A stretch of 64,000 bases of DNA from Paenibacillus woosongensis (GCF_030122845.1 NZ_CP126084.1:5046501-5110500), one strand, 5' to 3'; shown: positions 52,511-61,823, counted from the stretch's first letter. Notes: generated by a model from the letters alone, not told the origin. A program made the numbers and translations.

Positions 52511-54068
52511 CTGCGGCTCCTCCTTGTTCCGGAACAGCCTTTGTCCCGGCATCCTGCTTGTAGGCTGAGGGCAGCATCCCCGTACTTAGCTTGAATTTAT
52601 TAATAAAATAGTCCGTATTGGGGTAACCGACCTGCAGCGCAACATCGGAAATTTTCATCTGTGTTCGCTTCAGCAGGCGCTTGGCTTCTTCAATCCGCTT
52701 CTCGTTCAAATAGGCATTAAACGATTGCCCTGTGTTCTTCTTGAACAATTGCCCCAAGTAAGTCGCATTCATATGAAACTGCCGGGCCAGCTCCTGAAGC
52801 TGCAGCTTGCTGCGGAACTCCCGGTCCACGTACTGAATGACATGGAATATCGTGTTGGATTCATTCTCCCGTTTAAGCTCGTTTAACCGGGTGGCCCCGC
52901 GGACACATAACTGCAGCACGTATCGCTCAATCATGCTATAATCCGCCAGTTCTCCCAAGAAGCCATACCCGTTCTGCAGCTCTTCCATCAGTCTATCCGG
53001 GTCTCCGCCCAGTTCAGCGATCCGCTCGAAAATGATCCATTCCAAATTCACGACGTAGGCCTTAGTCAGCTCAATATCTGGCACACGGCAGGCAAAAGAA
53101 GCGATGAATTCCCTGGCGCAGCTGTCGATGTTCTCCACATGCCCAGCCATGACAGCATCTAACAGCTGATCGAGCTTCTCTTTATGGGCCTCATATTTCG
53201 TTGCTCCCTGATAATCGCCGCAAAAATAAAACAGGCCATCTCTGCCCTGGCCGCGCTTCACCTGCACCACTTGAGCCGCCTGCCTGTACAGTTCCCTGAT
53301 CGAGCCGATGCCGCAGCCCTTGCCGCTGATCGCCACCAGGACGGGTTCCCCGGAGCTGACGGATAGGTGCCTATGCAGCTCCATAGCGGCTTCCTCCACC
53401 CGGCCGGGGAGGCATTCCGATGGAACGAGCAGACCTGCTCTGCCCGAGGAGTCCTGAAAAGCATGAACCCTATCGTCAGGAAATGACGAGGCGACCCAGG
53501 CGTTCAACTCCACAGTCATCGGAACGGCATCAACCAGAAGACACTGCAATTCCGAGTCCTCCTGGATTTTCATTGCACTGGCCGCCTGCTGCCACAGGCG
53601 TTCGCCGGACTCGCCCTGGATCAAACGGTTAATGATATTGTTTACGATGAAGGCCTGCTGTTTCCTCTGACTTTGCTCCGTGGCCCGTTCCTTCTGAAGA
53701 CTCGCATTCAGCTTGACCAGCAGACAATATATATCCTCATCATCGATCGGCTTGAGCAAATATTCCGCGACCTTCTGCCTCATGGCGATGCGCGCATAGT
53801 CAAAATCATCGTAACCGCTCAGCACGACGAATTTCGGGGGCTTCGGCAGCAGCCGGTTACACTGCTCAATCAGCTCAAGGCCGCTCAGGTTCGGCATATT
53901 GATGTCCGTGATCACCAGCTCAGGGCGATGATCCTGTATCATTCGGAGCGCCTCGCTGCCGCTTAGCGCTTCTCCGCAAATGTGAAAGCCATATCGTTCC
54001 CAGGCAATCATCGTTTTTAGCCCTTCCAAAACCAAGGGCTCATCGTCTACCAGCAATACGTTCAGCAT
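52503..54068 (-). CDS. AraC-type response regulator, first of two (YesN-like)
   Basis: 521 residues. Receiver LLVDDEP, phospho-acceptor Asp in VITDINMPNLSG, YLLKPIDD; C-terminal AraC pair (LQELARQFHMNATYLGQLFKKNTG; MKISDVALQVGYPNTDYFINKFKLSTG, in part). AGGAGG nine bases before ATG 54068. First gene of the regulatory operon, with a near-perfect cre 36 bases upstream of the start. About 25-30% alike in plan to the regulator at 49158, so a likely paralogue with the same or a competing target. Confidence 0.94.
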   Translation of the reverse strand: MLNVLLVDDEPLVLEGLKTMIAWERYGFHICGEALSGSEALRMIQDHRPELVITDINMPNLSGLELIEQCNRLLPKPPKFVVLSGYDDFDYARIAMRQKVAEYLLKPIDDEDIYCLLVKLNASLQKERATEQSQRKQQAFIVNNIINRLIQGESGERLWQQAASAMKIQEDSELQCLLVDAVPMTVELNAWVASSFPDDRVHAFQDSSGRAGLLVPSECLPGRVEEAAMELHRHLSVSSGEPVLVAISGKGCGIGSIRELYRQAAQVVQVKRGQGRDGLFYFCGDYQGATKYEAHKEKLDQLLDAVMAGHVENIDSCAREFIASFACRVPDIELTKAYVVNLEWIIFERIAELGGDPDRLMEELQNGYGFLGELADYSMIERYVLQLCVRGATRLNELKRENESNTIFHVIQYVDREFRSKLQLQELARQFHMNATYLGQLFKKNTGQSFNAYLNEKRIEEAKRLLKRTQMKISDVALQVGYPNTDYFINKFKLSTGMLPSAYKQDAGTKAVPEQGGAADA

Positions 54069-54103
54069 ACAAATCCGCCTCCTCAGTTAATTCCCACGCG
54101 AAT

Positions 54104-54117
54104 TGAAAGCGCATTCA
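54104..54117. promoter_or_regulatory. Candidate cre site before the regulatory operon
   Basis: TGAAAGCGCATTCA matches the palindromic cre TGAAAGCGCTTTCA at 13 of 14 positions. It lies 36-49 bases before the response-regulator start, a place that would block transcription. Confidence 0.65.
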
Positions 54118-54265
54118 CTAATAGTAATGTCTTGGCTGCGTTCTAAGATACTTAAGTAAGGCTGATTCTATCAAAGGAGGAAAAAAAAAGAAACATCCAG
54201 AATTGATTACCGGTATACTATTATCATCAATTAAAGGATAGGCCAATTAAAAGGGAGGGGCAACT

Positions 54266-54910
54266 ATGATGTTCAGCACTGCATTGATTCATAAGTTCGA
54301 TACCGAGGAGAAGGTCGTAGCGTTTACTTTTGACGACGGTCCGAATCCTGTGTACACTCCGCAAATTCTGGATATTTTTCGGGAAGCAGGCGCCAAGGCC
54401 AAGGCGACCTTCTTCATGATCGGCCGCCAGATTGAACAGCATCCTGAACTTGCACGCACCGTGCACAACCAAGGCCATGAGATCGGCAATCATACTTACA
54501 CGCATCCTTATTTATCAAAGCTGAGCGCAGAGGAATGTGCCGAAGAAATCATCCGGACAGAGCGTTTGATCCAGGAAATAATCGGCGTCAAGCCGCTGAC
54601 CTTCAGGCCTCCTTACTTTGATTACAACGAACAAGCTGCGGGGTTGCTTGGAAGCCGGGGTTATACGCTGGCTGGCGCGGTAAACGGCGAAGCCATGGAT
54701 TGGGAGCAGCCGGGAGTAGACCATATCGTCGAGAAGACGAGGGATAGTCTGTCTCCGGGCAGCGTGCTGCTCTTTCACGACGGCTTCGGAAACCGCTCGC
54801 ACACCGTAGAAGCCGTGCGGATCCTCGTGGCAGAGCTGGTTGCGGAGGGTTACCGATTGGTCACCGTCAGTGAATTAATCAAGCTATCCTCCCCGGCCAA
54901 GGAAGTGTAA
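54266..54910 (+). CDS. Polysaccharide deacetylase family protein (NodB domain)
   Basis: 214 residues. CE4 motifs: TFDDGPNP (first Asp base, second Asp metal), GNHTYTHPYLSKL (H-x(4)-H metal ligands), RPPYFDYN (motif 3), and LLFHDGFG (motif 5 His). No signal peptide or anchor, so either cytoplasmic or exported by another route; most peptidoglycan deacetylases carry a signal. Chitooligosaccharide or peptidoglycan GlcNAc are the usual substrates of the family. GGGAGGGG precedes ATG 54266. Own terminator follows. Confidence 0.9.
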   Translation: MMFSTALIHKFDTEEKVVAFTFDDGPNPVYTPQILDIFREAGAKAKATFFMIGRQIEQHPELARTVHNQGHEIGNHTYTHPYLSKLSAEECAEEIIRTERLIQEIIGVKPLTFRPPYFDYNEQAAGLLGSRGYTLAGAVNGEAMDWEQPGVDHIVEKTRDSLSPGSVLLFHDGFGNRSHTVEAVRILVAELVAEGYRLVTVSELIKLSSPAKEV

Positions 54911-54916
54911 CCTGTA

Positions 54917-54957
54917 CAAGGGAGCCGCATCTCATGCAGCATGCAGCTCCCTTTCTT
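54917..54957 (+). terminator. Intrinsic terminator of the deacetylase gene
   Basis: AAGGGAGC and GCTCCCTT pair over 8 bp, with an inner GCATCTCATGC stretch, followed by TCTTCTTC. Confidence 0.75.
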
Positions 54958-54964
54958 CTTCAAC

Positions 54965-55511
54965 TTATTCGGCTGAATCTGGTTTGCCATTATTTTTCAA
55001 CCGATAAATTAAAAATTTCTCCTTCTTATGGGCCGCACCGGGCACGATTACTTTATTGATCAATTGAAAAGGGGGTATGCATCTGAAGGAACTGTTTGTA
55101 TTCCGCCACGGGGTAGTACAGGATAATGTCGACCATCCGAGGCTCCTCTTGGATTGATTGTAAAATATTGTAAACTACTTGCTTGAAGATCTCAATGGAA
55201 AAAGGGTTGAAAAAGTAAAAGATATTGTCCGTACCTTTCACTTCGATATTGCTCGGCGAGCCCATATTTCAAGCGGATTGGAGCGCTGATATGCCTGGCC
55301 TGCGACCTGTAGCTCCCCTTGTTATGAAGGGCTTCCTCATACGTCTTCTCGTGTACTTCGATGCCCGTGACGGGAATATGGAACTTATTGTGAATGTAAA
55401 ATGGCACCCGCCCGCGTCCGCAGCCGAAGTCGACAACCCAGCCCGTCTTATTCAGTTTATACACTTGAAACAACCTATCTAGTGCCTTGTAGGGTGTTGC
55501 CTCTCACTTGC
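54965..55511 (-). pseudogene. Frameshifted SAM-dependent methyltransferase remnant
   Basis: Three pieces in different frames rebuild one methyltransferase. The 5' piece has motif I as VVDFGCGRGRVPFYIHN (near 55420). A +1 shift near 55242 (CAATATCGAAGTG, where dropping one C restores AEQYEVKGTDNIFYFFNPFS) leads into the second piece (DIILYYPVAEYKQFL). A second +1 shift in the CCCCCTTTT run near 55070 leads into LINKVIVPGAAHKKEKFLIYRLKN and a stop at 54965. A stop codon also lies just upstream of TPYKALDRLF, so the N-terminus is missing or shifted too. Either real decay or sequencing error in homopolymers. Confidence 0.8.
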
Positions 55512-55552
55512 AACGATTCCTTATTAACTTTCAAAAAGTTGTTGAATACGCA

Positions 55553-55579
55553 AAAAAAAGGAGAGGCGAGCCCCTCCTT
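55553..55579 (-). terminator. Intrinsic terminator of the SRPBCC gene
   Basis: AAGGAGGGG and CCTCTCCTT pair around CTCG and are followed by TTTTTT on the minus strand, overlapping the stop region of the gene ending at 55578. Confidence 0.85.
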
Positions 55580-56051
55580 ACTTCAAAAGAATTTGTTTAT
55601 ATTTCTCGTACCATGTCTTCCATTCTTCATGGCGTCCTTCTACAGCCTGTCCATCCATCAATTTCTGGATGACGTTCAGGCATACATGCCATCCGGCCAG
55701 ATCCTTCGGAGTATGGTCCGTAATTTGGCTTAACTTCTCGATAAGAACGAGGCGGCACCCGCCCGTTTCCGGATATAGCTCGAAACGTACCTGATCCTCG
55801 CCGCCCCATGCGTATTCCAGTACAGATTCTGGTTCGAACTCGGTAATCTTGAGCTCCTCGAATGTTCCGTCCTGCATATCGAACTTGACAGCTCCTCCTT
55901 CCCGGAGATCGTCGATCCGCAGCTCCGGGAACCACTGGCCCAGCTTGTCGTTCTCCGTCAACCAGGACCAGACCTCCTGAACGGAATACGCGAGCCGACG
56001 TTCGAAACACGCGGTATATCCCTGCGGGGCTTGCCGGATGTCTGCTAACAA
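55578..56051 (-). CDS. SRPBCC/AHSA1-like protein
   Basis: 157 residues from TTG 56051, seven bases after AGGAGG. START-like fold: ACFERRLAYSVQEVWSWLTENDKLGQWFPELRI (in part), LKITEFEPESVLEYAWGG, and DHTPKDLAGWHVCLNVIQKLMDG near the C-terminus. Polyketide_cyc2/AHSA1 group; these bind hydrophobic ligands, and the function is rarely known. The giant SLH/pectate-lyase gene lies after it on the map, i.e. upstream in transcription, separated by a hairpin. Confidence 0.85.
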   Translation of the reverse strand: MLADIRQAPQGYTACFERRLAYSVQEVWSWLTENDKLGQWFPELRIDDLREGGAVKFDMQDGTFEELKITEFEPESVLEYAWGGEDQVRFELYPETGGCRLVLIEKLSQITDHTPKDLAGWHVCLNVIQKLMDGQAVEGRHEEWKTWYEKYKQILLK

Positions 56052-56072
56052 TGATATTCCTCCTCATTAAGC

Positions 56073-56120
56073 GGCGCTGCGTGCCGCAATGGCATATCCC
56101 ATATTATACAACGCAGCGCC
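56073..56120 (-). other. Long-loop inverted repeat between the PL9 and SRPBCC genes
   Basis: GGCGCTGCGT and ACGCAGCGCC are a perfect 10-bp inverted repeat with a 28-base loop. The minus strand of the loop begins TTGTATAAT, a possible -10 for the SRPBCC gene. No U-tract, so terminator function is doubtful. Confidence 0.45.
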
Positions 56121-56137
56121 CCGGTTATGCCCCTATT

Positions 56138-59100
56138 CTATTTACGATCCAGAAGCCGCAGTATAACCGTTACCGCTTCAGCACGGGTCACCGTCTCCAG
56201 CGGCGCAAAACGATTGCCGTCGCGGCCGGAGATCAGCCCCTGCTCCTGCATTTCGGCTACAGCTCCTTTCGCCCATGCCGGAATTTCCTTATCGTCAGCA
56301 AAGCCGGTTACAGCCTCCACAGCCGGCTTCAGTCCAGCCGCTCTGGCGAGCATCGACATCATCTCGGCGCGGGTGACCCCCCTGTTTGGCCGGAAGCTGC
56401 CGTCCTCGTAACCGCTGATGATGCCTGCCTGCAGGGCTTGAACGATAGCATTCTGTGCCCATGGACGGATGCTGTCGCGATCGGTGAAATGAAGCCCCGA
56501 AGCCGCCGCCTCACTCCCGCTTAGCTTCAGTCCCTTGGTGAGCATAACCGCGAATTCAGCACGAGTAACCGCTCCATTCGGCTTGAACGATCCATCAGGG
56601 TAACCGCTCACAATGCCTCTGGCGACAGCTTCCCGAATGCGGGATTCCGCCCAATGTCCCTCCGTATCAGCGAAGATATTGGTGGCTGGCTTGGATGGAT
56701 CGCTGGTTGGATCCCCATATCCGCCATTTTGCTCTGGCGGGGAATTGCTAGAGTCTTCCTCCGGCTGCGTGCTTCCAGGATCCCCTGTGCTGCCGGTTCC
56801 TGTGCTGCTGCCGGAACTGCCGCCGGAACTGCTTCCTGGAGTACCACCTGAATTGCCTCCACCTGGAGTACCACCGCCAGAGTCTTCGCCTCCGGTGTTT
56901 CCGCCTCCGGTGTCTCCGCCGCCAGGGCCGCCTTCTCCAGGTTTGCCCGGCTCCTGAAAGCCGATGAATTTCAGGAAGTCGCCCCAGATGACATTGCCTT
57001 CAGCGTCCCGCTCATAAGTAACGACCGGGTCAAGGCTGGCGAAGTTGGCAGCGGTCAACTCCTGGCCCGACTTGTTCTTGGAGACCTTGCCATCAAACAT
57101 ATAGTTGTTATCCGCAGCAAGCGCTGCCGGATAGCTATCCTTCGCGATATCGACCGTCCGGTAGGACAGGAAGCCGTCGATCGTGAAGTCCGGCGTAATA
57201 TGCGAATACGTCGTAAAGCTTAAGTTCCCTCCGTCATTGTTGAAGCCGATGTTGTTGATCGCAATGACACCAGGATTGCTGTTGCTGGTGAAACCATAGG
57301 CCCCGTTGCCGAAGGCAATGGAATTCCGGATCACATGCGGTACATGAATGCCTTCCCCACCCAGCTTGAAGCCGTTCTTGTCGCCCGCGCCTACCGTGCC
57401 ATCGGTCAAAAATCCGTTGTTGAACGCAGCGCTGTCCTCAATCACCACCGCCCCGATCGCGCCTGTTCCCGCCTTCGCATACAAATCCCAGCCATCGTCA
57501 ATATTGTTATGGGACAAGCAACCCCTAAACACGTTTCCGACACCTGATGTCAGCTTCGCGGCAAAGCCGTCGGCATTGTTGTCGGACGGATCGCGGTTAT
57601 CAAACGCCGTGCTGTTGAGAATCAGGTTGTAGGACGGCCAGTCCGCCAGCTCCTGAGCACTTGTATCCGTGCGGCTGATTTGCAGCCCCGTGTCTCCGTT
57701 CGCGTAGAACCTGCTGTTTTCCACGATATTGTGGCTGCCCCCTACGGTGAAGCCTTTGGTGTTACCTGCGGAACGGGTGAAGTCCAGCCCTTGGACATGC
57801 CAGTAATTCCCGCTTAGTACAACGCCTTCTGTTTTCTTGTCGAAATCGATGACAGGTCTTGCGCCGTCCGCAGCCATCAAATACTTCATCGCACCAGGTT
57901 TCCCGTCGTTATACTTCTTGACTTCGATTTTGGAGCTGCGCACATATCGGCCATCCTGCAGCACGATGCGCTGGCCCGCCTTCACGAAATCGATCGCCGT
58001 ATCGATATCCAGCGGACGCTCGGCTGTGCCGTCGCCGCTGGTCTTACCGGCCGGGGAGACGATAATGTCTTTGCCGGCGGCATACTCCCTCACCACGACC
58101 GTGAAATTCCGGACGATTTTGTCATAAGAGGTTAATTTCTGTGTATCATCCGGGACAAACACGATGCTGAAATTCGTATCGCTTTGCGCCGCGAGTGTGG
58201 CCGAAGCCGTCAAGTGCTGATGCGCGTTTGCAGCAGCATCCTGCAAAATCACCGTCTGTCCTTGCTTGACCGTCACTGTCCCGTCTACATTCGGCCGCAG
58301 CACCAGCTCATAATCGGTGTCCGGCGTTTTCTCCAGAGACAGCACCTCAAGCCGCGGCTCCACTGGCTCTGCGGGCGGCACCACTTTTGGCGCATCCGTA
58401 TCCGCAGCGGTAACGGTCAGCTCCACATTGCTGACGATGATCGTCGCAACCCGTGCCACATAGAAGCCTACATACATTTTGGAGTCCTGCACATTTAGAA
58501 TATCCGGAGTAAAAATAATCTCCTCTTGCCCATTGTTCAGCTTGCCCGTAAAACCGCTATTCGTCTTGGCCAGCGTCAAGCGGTACGGTGCTGCCGGATG
58601 AGTATTGGCCGCCGCCGGGCGCTCATTGTGCAGCATCACCTTCTGAATGCCCTGGCTGCCTGCGCCATCAGGCGTCTCAACACCTGTGCGCACGAACAGC
58701 TGCGTGCCGTTATCATCCCGCGTACCGCCGCTATATCCACCAATGGCTGCAATATTAGAAGCGAATACGCTGGTGTTGCCTTGCACCCCAATAGCGTCCC
58801 TGGCCATCAGCCCAAACGACTCCTGGCCATCGTGCGGATTTTTGGCATAGGATACGACCTGAATGTCCGCTGACAATACGAAGTTGTCCTGAGCCGCATC
58901 CAGTTCGGTGTAGTAGTACGAAATTCCATCATGGTCTCCGGTCACTTTACCGCCGTCCGAAGCCACAAGTTCAATCGAGCCGTCAGCATGGATCGTAACA
59001 TAGTTGTTCTTAGCCGAAGTGGATTGGCCAAAATGAGTGAACTTCCACTCAGGCGCCAGCTTCTCCCGCACCGTAACCTGATATGTGATCGGACTGATCA

Positions 59101-61366
59101 ACGCGTCAGCAGAAATCACGCCAATCTCATAGGTTCCCGCCGTCTGTCCGTCAAACCGGGAGGTATCGAGTGTAAAATCCGTAAGCTCCTCCCTGTCGCC
59201 GTTATCGAACACCTTCGAGACCTGTAAGCCCGCATGTTCGAAAGCATCGCCACGATCAAAAGTGGTCTTCGGATAATTCGTCACTTCGATCCCGACCAGT
59301 TCTTTCACCTTCACGGTCACCGGAAAAGAAGCCGTTAGCCCCTTGTGGTGCAAAGTAACGTGCTTCTGACCCGGGGCAGCGGTATCCAGGGAGGATGCCG
59401 TATATTCGCCCCTCATCAGCCGCACTTCCGAACCGTCGCTATACTTGGCGTACAGCAGGAGTCCATCCAAATCCAAGACATCGCCGATAAAATAAACCGT
59501 TTGCTCCGGCTGCTGCCTGACCTCCAGCTCTATCAGCGCCGCTGCCTTCACCGTCACATCAAAAGCCGCCCCCACTCCCGGTGTCTCCGCGGACATGATT
59601 GCCACCTCCATGCTCCCTGACCGAGTGAACGTGTACGGCGACTGCTCGGTAACCTGCTGTCCCTCAATGGACAGAGAATACTGGTCGCTCGTCAGCTCCG
59701 CCGTCTTGAATCCGTTATTATATTCCGCCCGAACCACAAGGCCTTCCGGGTCAAAATCATCACCCAAGTAATAAACCGTTTTAGCTGGGTAGTATTTCAC
59801 CGCCAGTGAAGTGACCGTTAGCGGGACGATCTCCAGCGGAACCGTCGCCGCAGCGCCGTTATAGTGGATCGTAATCACATTTGTCCCGGCCTGGCCGCTG
59901 TCAAAGCCCGTAACAATATAATCGCTTTGCGGCAGCATCTCCTCGCTGCCGTCAGAATATTGCGCAGTTACCGCAAGCCCCGTCAAATCGAGGCTCTCGC
60001 CCACCAAATACGACGTTCTCATTGCCCTCGCATCGGCGAGCAATGCACTCACCGTTCTGTTCTCCACCCGAAAATGGATGTCGCTGAAGGCGACCGTCGC
60101 ATCCCTGGCCGCATATCCCCCCGCAAAAAGCGTATCCATGAACATATCCGGCAGCGTCAACGTTTCGGTCTCTTGATTAACGCTTAGCAAGTAGGTCGCT
60201 CCCGATTTTTTGATGCGTAGATCATATACTTCTCCCGCGGCAGGCGCAGGAACACCAGACAGCGGGGACAGCTTCGTTTGAGCCCCCTGACTCTTGTAGA
60301 AGCCTTTCATTACCGTATCCAATGCACCGATGGCGACATAATTGGAAGTCATCGTGCCGGTATCCCCATGGGCGCCCACGCTGTCTCGAAGCATCAGGCC
60401 AAACGACTTCTGGTTCGGCGTACTAATGCCACTGTCGCTGTTGAACGATACTACCCTGGCCTTCGCGCTGAGCTCGAAGTTCGCCGCAGCCGGCAGCTCC
60501 TTAAAGTAAAAGGACATGCCCTCATCGCCGCTGGCTATTTTCCCGCCGTACGTCGCCAGCGTTACCGAGGTCTCGCTTTGCTCCAGGGGACGCGGATTCT
60601 TGGCATCGCTCGTATTACCGCCGAAGGCGCTAAACTGCCAATCGCCGAGCTCGACAGATCCTTCCACGCTTAGCTTCACGTCTTTGAAGGTTACCGCCGC
60701 ATTTCGTGCCGTGAACAATCCGGCGTAACGAATATCCCCGGTGAAATCCGTAATGGCTGCCGTTTCATCGCCGATTTTTACGACGTACAGGCTGCCTGAT
60801 TTCTTAATGCTCAGCCGATAATCCTCGCCTGGCGCCGGGGAAGCGGCTGAAGCAAAGGCCTCTATCTTCTGCAGACTGCCCCCCTGTAATTTATGAAGCG
60901 CTTTCATTTTCTGGTCCAAAGCACCTGCGGCGACGTAATCCCCGGTAAATGTTCCATTATGCTCGTTGTCCAGCACATTACCGCGAAGCATCAAGCCAAA
61001 CGACACCTGGTTATGGGCCGTCCAGGCGTCCACCTGCGCCGTAGCTGTCAGCTCAAAGTTGGCATCCGGCGCCACTTCCTTGAAGTAATAAGCAATCCCT
61101 TCCGTGCTGCTCGAAATTTTACCTCTGTCATTCGAGCTGCGAAGCGTTACCGTGCCTCCGTCATTTTCAGCAATTTCGAAATTCACGGGCGTAATCTTAT
61201 CTGCTCCGCCTACATCCCCAAAAATGCTGCCCCGCCAATCACTCGTAATTTGAATCAAACCGGCAGACGGATCGCTGCCCTGTGCCGCACCAACCGTCAA
61301 AGGAAAAGAAGAAACAATCAGCAAACATGATACAATTACAGCCAAATACCGTTGTAGTTTTCTCAA
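56138..61366 (-). CDS. SLH-anchored pectate lyase, PL9 type, with tandem carbohydrate-binding-like and Ig modules
   Basis: 1742 residues from TTG 61366 after AAAGGAGAG; the first eight codons of the longer frame are the ribosome site itself. Signal peptide ending PLTVGAAQ. Then three related beta-sandwich modules (about 30-225, 228-440 and 860-1060) with a shared FGLMLR/FGLMAR motif; four Ig-like repeats between the second and third (about 445-850; SYLVGESLDLTGLAV, TVYYLGDDFDPEGLVV); an Ig-like spacer; a right-handed beta-helix of PL9 type (about 1165-1480; DIIVSPAGKTSGDGTAERPL, GLDFTRSAGNTKGFTV, NNIDDGWDLYAKAGTG); a Gly/Ser/Thr/Pro linker; three canonical SLH repeats with VTRAE motifs (about 1555-1742). 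Cleaves polygalacturonate at the cell surface, by family. Confidence 0.93.
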   Translation of the reverse strand: MRKLQRYLAVIVSCLLIVSSFPLTVGAAQGSDPSAGLIQITSDWRGSIFGDVGGADKITPVNFEIAENDGGTVTLRSSNDRGKISSSTEGIAYYFKEVAPDANFELTATAQVDAWTAHNQVSFGLMLRGNVLDNEHNGTFTGDYVAAGALDQKMKALHKLQGGSLQKIEAFASAASPAPGEDYRLSIKKSGSLYVVKIGDETAAITDFTGDIRYAGLFTARNAAVTFKDVKLSVEGSVELGDWQFSAFGGNTSDAKNPRPLEQSETSVTLATYGGKIASGDEGMSFYFKELPAAANFELSAKARVVSFNSDSGISTPNQKSFGLMLRDSVGAHGDTGTMTSNYVAIGALDTVMKGFYKSQGAQTKLSPLSGVPAPAAGEVYDLRIKKSGATYLLSVNQETETLTLPDMFMDTLFAGGYAARDATVAFSDIHFRVENRTVSALLADARAMRTSYLVGESLDLTGLAVTAQYSDGSEEMLPQSDYIVTGFDSGQAGTNVITIHYNGAAATVPLEIVPLTVTSLAVKYYPAKTVYYLGDDFDPEGLVVRAEYNNGFKTAELTSDQYSLSIEGQQVTEQSPYTFTRSGSMEVAIMSAETPGVGAAFDVTVKAAALIELEVRQQPEQTVYFIGDVLDLDGLLLYAKYSDGSEVRLMRGEYTASSLDTAAPGQKHVTLHHKGLTASFPVTVKVKELVGIEVTNYPKTTFDRGDAFEHAGLQVSKVFDNGDREELTDFTLDTSRFDGQTAGTYEIGVISADALISPITYQVTVREKLAPEWKFTHFGQSTSAKNNYVTIHADGSIELVASDGGKVTGDHDGISYYYTELDAAQDNFVLSADIQVVSYAKNPHDGQESFGLMARDAIGVQGNTSVFASNIAAIGGYSGGTRDDNGTQLFVRTGVETPDGAGSQGIQKVMLHNERPAAANTHPAAPYRLTLAKTNSGFTGKLNNGQEEIIFTPDILNVQDSKMYVGFYVARVATIIVSNVELTVTAADTDAPKVVPPAEPVEPRLEVLSLEKTPDTDYELVLRPNVDGTVTVKQGQTVILQDAAANAHQHLTASATLAAQSDTNFSIVFVPDDTQKLTSYDKIVRNFTVVVREYAAGKDIIVSPAGKTSGDGTAERPLDIDTAIDFVKAGQRIVLQDGRYVRSSKIEVKKYNDGKPGAMKYLMAADGARPVIDFDKKTEGVVLSGNYWHVQGLDFTRSAGNTKGFTVGGSHNIVENSRFYANGDTGLQISRTDTSAQELADWPSYNLILNSTAFDNRDPSDNNADGFAAKLTSGVGNVFRGCLSHNNIDDGWDLYAKAGTGAIGAVVIEDSAAFNNGFLTDGTVGAGDKNGFKLGGEGIHVPHVIRNSIAFGNGAYGFTSNSNPGVIAINNIGFNNDGGNLSFTTYSHITPDFTIDGFLSYRTVDIAKDSYPAALAADNNYMFDGKVSKNKSGQELTAANFASLDPVVTYERDAEGNVIWGDFLKFIGFQEPGKPGEGGPGGGDTGGGNTGGEDSGGGTPGGGNSGGTPGSSSGGSSGSSTGTGSTGDPGSTQPEEDSSNSPPEQNGGYGDPTSDPSKPATNIFADTEGHWAESRIREAVARGIVSGYPDGSFKPNGAVTRAEFAVMLTKGLKLSGSEAAASGLHFTDRDSIRPWAQNAIVQALQAGIISGYEDGSFRPNRGVTRAEMMSMLARAAGLKPAVEAVTGFADDKEIPAWAKGAVAEMQEQGLISGRDGNRFAPLETVTRAEAVTVILRLLDRK

Positions 61367-61518
61367 ATCGCCATACTCTCCTTTGTTCAAATTTTGGTCA
61401 AGCTGCGGTTCACCCTCCGTTGATAAACTAATTTAGTAAATTTACCTCTCCTACCTAATTTATGATTCTATACTAATTTCATCTATTTGTCGCCACAAAA
61501 CTAGCAGATTCAGGCAGA

Positions 61519-61556
61519 AAAAAAACGCAATCTTCCCGGTTGAGAAGAGTGCGGTT
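61519..61556 (-). terminator. Intrinsic terminator of the truncated GNAT gene
   Basis: CGCACTCTTC pairs with GAAGATTGCG (one mismatch) on the minus strand, followed by eight T, just past the stop at 61563. Confidence 0.85.
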
Positions 61557-61562
61557 TAAAAT

Positions 61563-61823
61563 TTATTGTTCCTTAAATTTAAATTCAGCAATTTTCCCGG
61601 CTTCAATGAAACCTACCTTCCGATAAACTTTATTGGAGTTCGGATTTTTTAAGTCCGCATTCAATATCGGCACCAGATTTTCCGAATGAAGAAAGCAGCA
61701 CGCCTCAGCAACAATCGCGCTGGCACAACCCTTTTTACGATGTTCTACAGGGGTATACACGGTATTAATTCTAGCATGTCTAGGGGATCGATAGGTAATA
61801 TTCGCCATCGTCCTTGTTGTCAT
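61563..61823 (-). pseudogene. Truncated GNAT acetyltransferase, C-terminal half
   Basis: 86 residues. RINTVYTPVEHRKKGCASAIVAEACCFL is the acetyl-CoA-binding motif A (Q/RxxGxG/A as RKKGCAS), and ILNADLKNPNSNKVYRKVGFIEAGKIAEFKF is motif B and the end of the domain (in part). The first 60-170 residues of the fold (strands beta1-beta3 and the GNAT N-terminal part) are missing, and the upstream DNA has no coding frame for them. A weak AGGCAGGGA precedes the ATG, so a short product may still be made. Confidence 0.75.

Noticed and set aside
56608..56957. Gly/Pro/Val-rich frames on both strands
   Set aside because: They arise from the repetitive Gly/Ser linker of the PL9/SLH gene.
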